DNA of 64,000 nt from contig NC_068346.1 in assembly GCF_014633365.1 (NCBI RefSeq), positions 18,373,030-18,437,029 on the forward strand, written 5' to 3'. A model generated the notes under the pieces. The model did not search any database, had not been told where the DNA came from, and was given only the letters and a program-made list of their open reading frames with translations. This document shows positions 61,838-64,000 of this stretch, one piece after another. The translations under genes and the position numbers were made by a program. The first letter of the stretch is position 1. Each line of letters opens with the position of its first letter. This stretch comes from Diospyros lotus. Its lineage: Eukaryota > Streptophyta > Magnoliopsida > Ericales > Ebenaceae.

Positions 61838-62955
61838 ACAAAAAAATAAATAAATAAATAATAAGATGCTTAAAATTTCAATTGTTATCATACATTGTCT
61901 AACCTAGCAAATATATATGTATAAATACATATATTGCCTCAAGAAATAAACATAAAGATTGCGAATGTAGCAGAAGAATGGGGGAACCCACAGAAAGTCA
62001 AACCATTTAAACGCATCTAGAGTTATAACTCTTCCAGTAATACAAGAAAAAATAATAAAATAAAAAAAGACAAAACAAAAACAGAGTAGAAAAATGTTTG
62101 TGTTAGGTTAGTCATTTTTAGGAAATTATCTTAGTAATTTCCTTCACTAGGTGTAAAGTTTTATGGAAATTCTAATCCCAAAATATAATGCCTAACTAAG
62201 TAATTAAAATTGCACTTTTTACTCTCTACTACTACCAAGAAGTCAAACCCATCAATTGAAAACAATAAGAAAGTAAAGAAAATAGATAGCGCTGATCAAA
62301 AGAAGAATAGAAGAGTTTGTTTTCATACACTGCACTTTGTTTGTCCAAATCAATTTATAAACTATGAAAGAGTGTCTGCCAATAAATACAAAATTAAAAA
62401 ACACAACCTTTTAAAAAATCTTGTCTCTTTAAGAAATAATCTATCTTTTAAAAATGTCACAACTATTCAATATATAAAAGACAGACTTTAAAATTTAAAA
62501 GTATGTCTTTTTAAATTTTAACCAAAAGACATGTCTTTTTGTCCCATAATTACCATTTTATTTAAATAAAGTAAATCAAAGAATAGATTATAATATATAT
62601 ATATATCATAAAACTATCAATGATAATATTAATATATATATTTATATATAACAATAGCCTCATTGAGACAACTTGATATAAGTACACCAAAAAGATTGTC
62701 ACAATAACTCTCCTCCAGCTGAATATAAACTCTCATTAGATTTGCACGTTTCAACAGCCACTCAGAAAGTTTTATATTGATGCATGATGATATAATTTAC
62801 AAGTCTCCAACAGATAATAGAATCACCAATAATAAGGATAAAGGATTTCCATTTTTATACAACTAGAGGAGCACGAAGAGTCATAAAATGATAATCAAGC
62901 AACAAAACCCGAAATAGGGAATGTACAAAAAGATTTTCCCTCATGGATATACACA
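61838..62955. other. Intergenic region, including the 3' UTR of the LRR gene
   Basis: AT-rich, with TA runs at 62591-62606 and 62628-62648. I see no element ends. The plus-strand open frame 62210-62491 has no domain and composition like its surroundings. The part next to 62956 should be the 3' UTR of the minus-strand gene; I cannot fix its end. Confidence 0.4.
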
Positions 62956-64000
62956 TTAAACTTTTGTTTGAAGAATGTAGTTTCTAATAGGAGCAGAACA
63001 GAAGAGAGTAATGACACCAAAGTAAAAGCTAACAAATGCACTTAGACAGAATACCCAGAGTGAAATTGGTCCATCCAATTCTTCTTCAAAGGTCTTCCTT
63101 GGCAATGCAGGAAGGCTTTTCGTCTGACACCCATTACTGGGGGACTCCACACACAAGTCTGGATTGCCAGAAAATGCTCCTGGAAACTTCCAATATCCCT
63201 GTCTTCTAGGAACGACTCCGGAAAAGCAGTTATACGAAAGATTCAGATCTGTCAGGTTTCCAAGATTGGATATGTTCTCCGGGATCTGACCAGACAATGA
63301 ATTATGTGACAAATCCAAGGTCCTCAAACTCCACATCTTGTCCAAAATCATTGGAATCTGACCGTCAAGAAAATTGTACGATAAATTCAGATACTCTAAA
63401 CCATTTAATCCAAACACGCCAACTGGGATCTCTCCAAGTAGTAAATTATCAGATAAATCTATTCCAACTGCTGAAGATAGATCATAACTGAAGCTTAACT
63501 GATTGATATCGGAGACAACCGCGGAAAGTTCTATTTGTAGAATCTCTGATGTAAACAACGGTCTGGCAGGCGTTGTTCTGCTTGAGTTACTATCATTGAA
63601 CCTCAAACTGATGTTAAAGTTGCCATCTGGTATATAGCCAGAGAACTTGTTGCCAGAGAGGTCCAATGTTTGAATTGCTTCAAATGAGAACAGCCAAGTA
63701 GGCAGAGCCCCAGTAAACTTGTTATGAGCGAGTGAGATAAACCTGAGGTTCAACCATTTGTCAATTGCATCATTCAGAGCTCCTGAGAGATTGTTATGGC
63801 TAAAATCTACAACCTCCAATGATTTGCAGCCTGCTAGTGTTAGCGGGATATCTCCAGAAATCCCATTATTGCTAATATCAAGTATCTTCAAACTATCCAA
63901 CGCATCAAGCTCTGGCTGAATTTCACCAGAAAGATTGTTATTGCCCAGTATCAGTGCAAGTAGTTGAAAACAACCAACAATGGTCAAAGGAATTGAACCC
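62956..64000 (-). CDS. CLV2: CLAVATA2-like LRR receptor protein, C-terminal part
   Basis: The frame is open from the TAA at 62956-62958 to the window edge, so the gene continues to the right. The first in-frame ATG seen is not the start; codon 63985-63987 is TTG inside an LRR (GSIPLTIVGC). Plant-type LRRs (LxxLDLSxNxLSGxIP) are interrupted by a non-repeat island with FNDSNSSRTTPARPLF, then further LRRs, a cap with NPDLCVESPSNGC, an acidic stretch EEEL, a membrane segment WVFCLSAFVSFYFGVITLFC, and a short tail ending NYILQTKV with no kinase. This layout and the C-terminal wording match CLAVATA2, which works at the plasma membrane with the CORYNE pseudokinase in CLE peptide signalling that limits stem-cell number. 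No stop or frameshift is seen; it looks functional. Confidence 0.93.
   Translation of the reverse strand, partial: GSIPLTIVGCFQLLALILGNNNLSGEIQPELDALDSLKILDISNNGISGDIPLTLAGCKSLEVVDFSHNNLSGALNDAIDKWLNLRFISLAHNKFTGALPTWLFSFEAIQTLDLSGNKFSGYIPDGNFNISLRFNDSNSSRTTPARPLFTSEILQIELSAVVSDINQLSFSYDLSSAVGIDLSDNLLLGEIPVGVFGLNGLEYLNLSYNFLDGQIPMILDKMWSLRTLDLSHNSLSGQIPENISNLGNLTDLNLSYNCFSGVVPRRQGYWKFPGAFSGNPDLCVESPSNGCQTKSLPALPRKTFEEELDGPISLWVFCLSAFVSFYFGVITLFCSAPIRNYILQTKV

Noticed and set aside
62210..62491. 93-codon plus-strand open frame near the LRR gene
   Set aside because: Lys/Asn-rich, matching AT-rich intergenic composition; no domain or promoter visible.
63985..63987. Start codon for the LRR gene at 63987
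   Set aside because: The codon is TTG inside an LRR, and the frame stays open upstream to the window edge, so the true start is outside.

Overview
The window is nuclear DNA of a flowering plant. It is almost entirely a pile of nested transposable elements, with one host gene entering from the right edge. Evidence for a plant: chromovirus-type and Tat-type Ty3/gypsy LTR retrotransposons with initiator-Met primer sites, CACTA and hAT DNA transposons, SIRE-like copia LTRs, and a C-terminal CLAVATA2-type LRR receptor protein. I cannot name the species.

Layout. (1) 1-10097: a plus-strand LTR element. Its 5' LTR is cut by the window edge, its 3' LTR is 2551 bp, and its 6.07 kb internal region has no recognisable gag or pol (non-autonomous or fully decayed). 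(2) 11119-47405: an old Tat-lineage Ty3/gypsy element with 713 and 717 bp LTRs, gag, pol with a second RNase H, and an antisense spliced gene between pol and the 3' LTR. It has been inserted into repeatedly: a complete chromovirus-type gypsy element on the minus strand (11380-20606) in its 5' LTR; a solo LTR (22096-24500) in gag; a CACTA transposon (29696-39211) after pol, which itself holds two solo LTRs, one of them carrying a further solo LTR; and a solo LTR (40666-44382) in the antisense gene, which carries a copia-like solo LTR. (3) 47406-54640: a copia-like remnant, a dispersed repeat split by a 556 bp hAT MITE, a minus-strand solo LTR with two minisatellites, a small CACTA-like element full of hairpin repeats, and a SIRE-like LTR candidate. 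(4) 54641-61128: an hAT transposon with a perfect 8 bp target duplication. It keeps the transposase C-terminal dimerisation region; a gypsy fragment and its LTR (with a nested copia-like LTR) occupy the rest. (5) 61235-61837: a Tat/Athila-like LTR remnant. (6) 62956-64000: the 3' part of a CLAVATA2-like gene on the minus strand.

Relations. Target duplications order many insertions, and two are confirmed by an uninserted copy of the same repeat inside the window. The minus-strand gypsy element keeps one reading frame over 1526 codons, broken only by eight premature stops. I see no tRNA, rRNA, CRISPR array or prokaryotic feature, and no credible new gene system. The most unusual items are the antisense spliced gene of the Tat element, a hairpin conserved in position but not in sequence across six LTR families, and dense GTCGAC palindrome arrays in copia-like LTRs. 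Lineage names rest on recognised motifs, not on a search.
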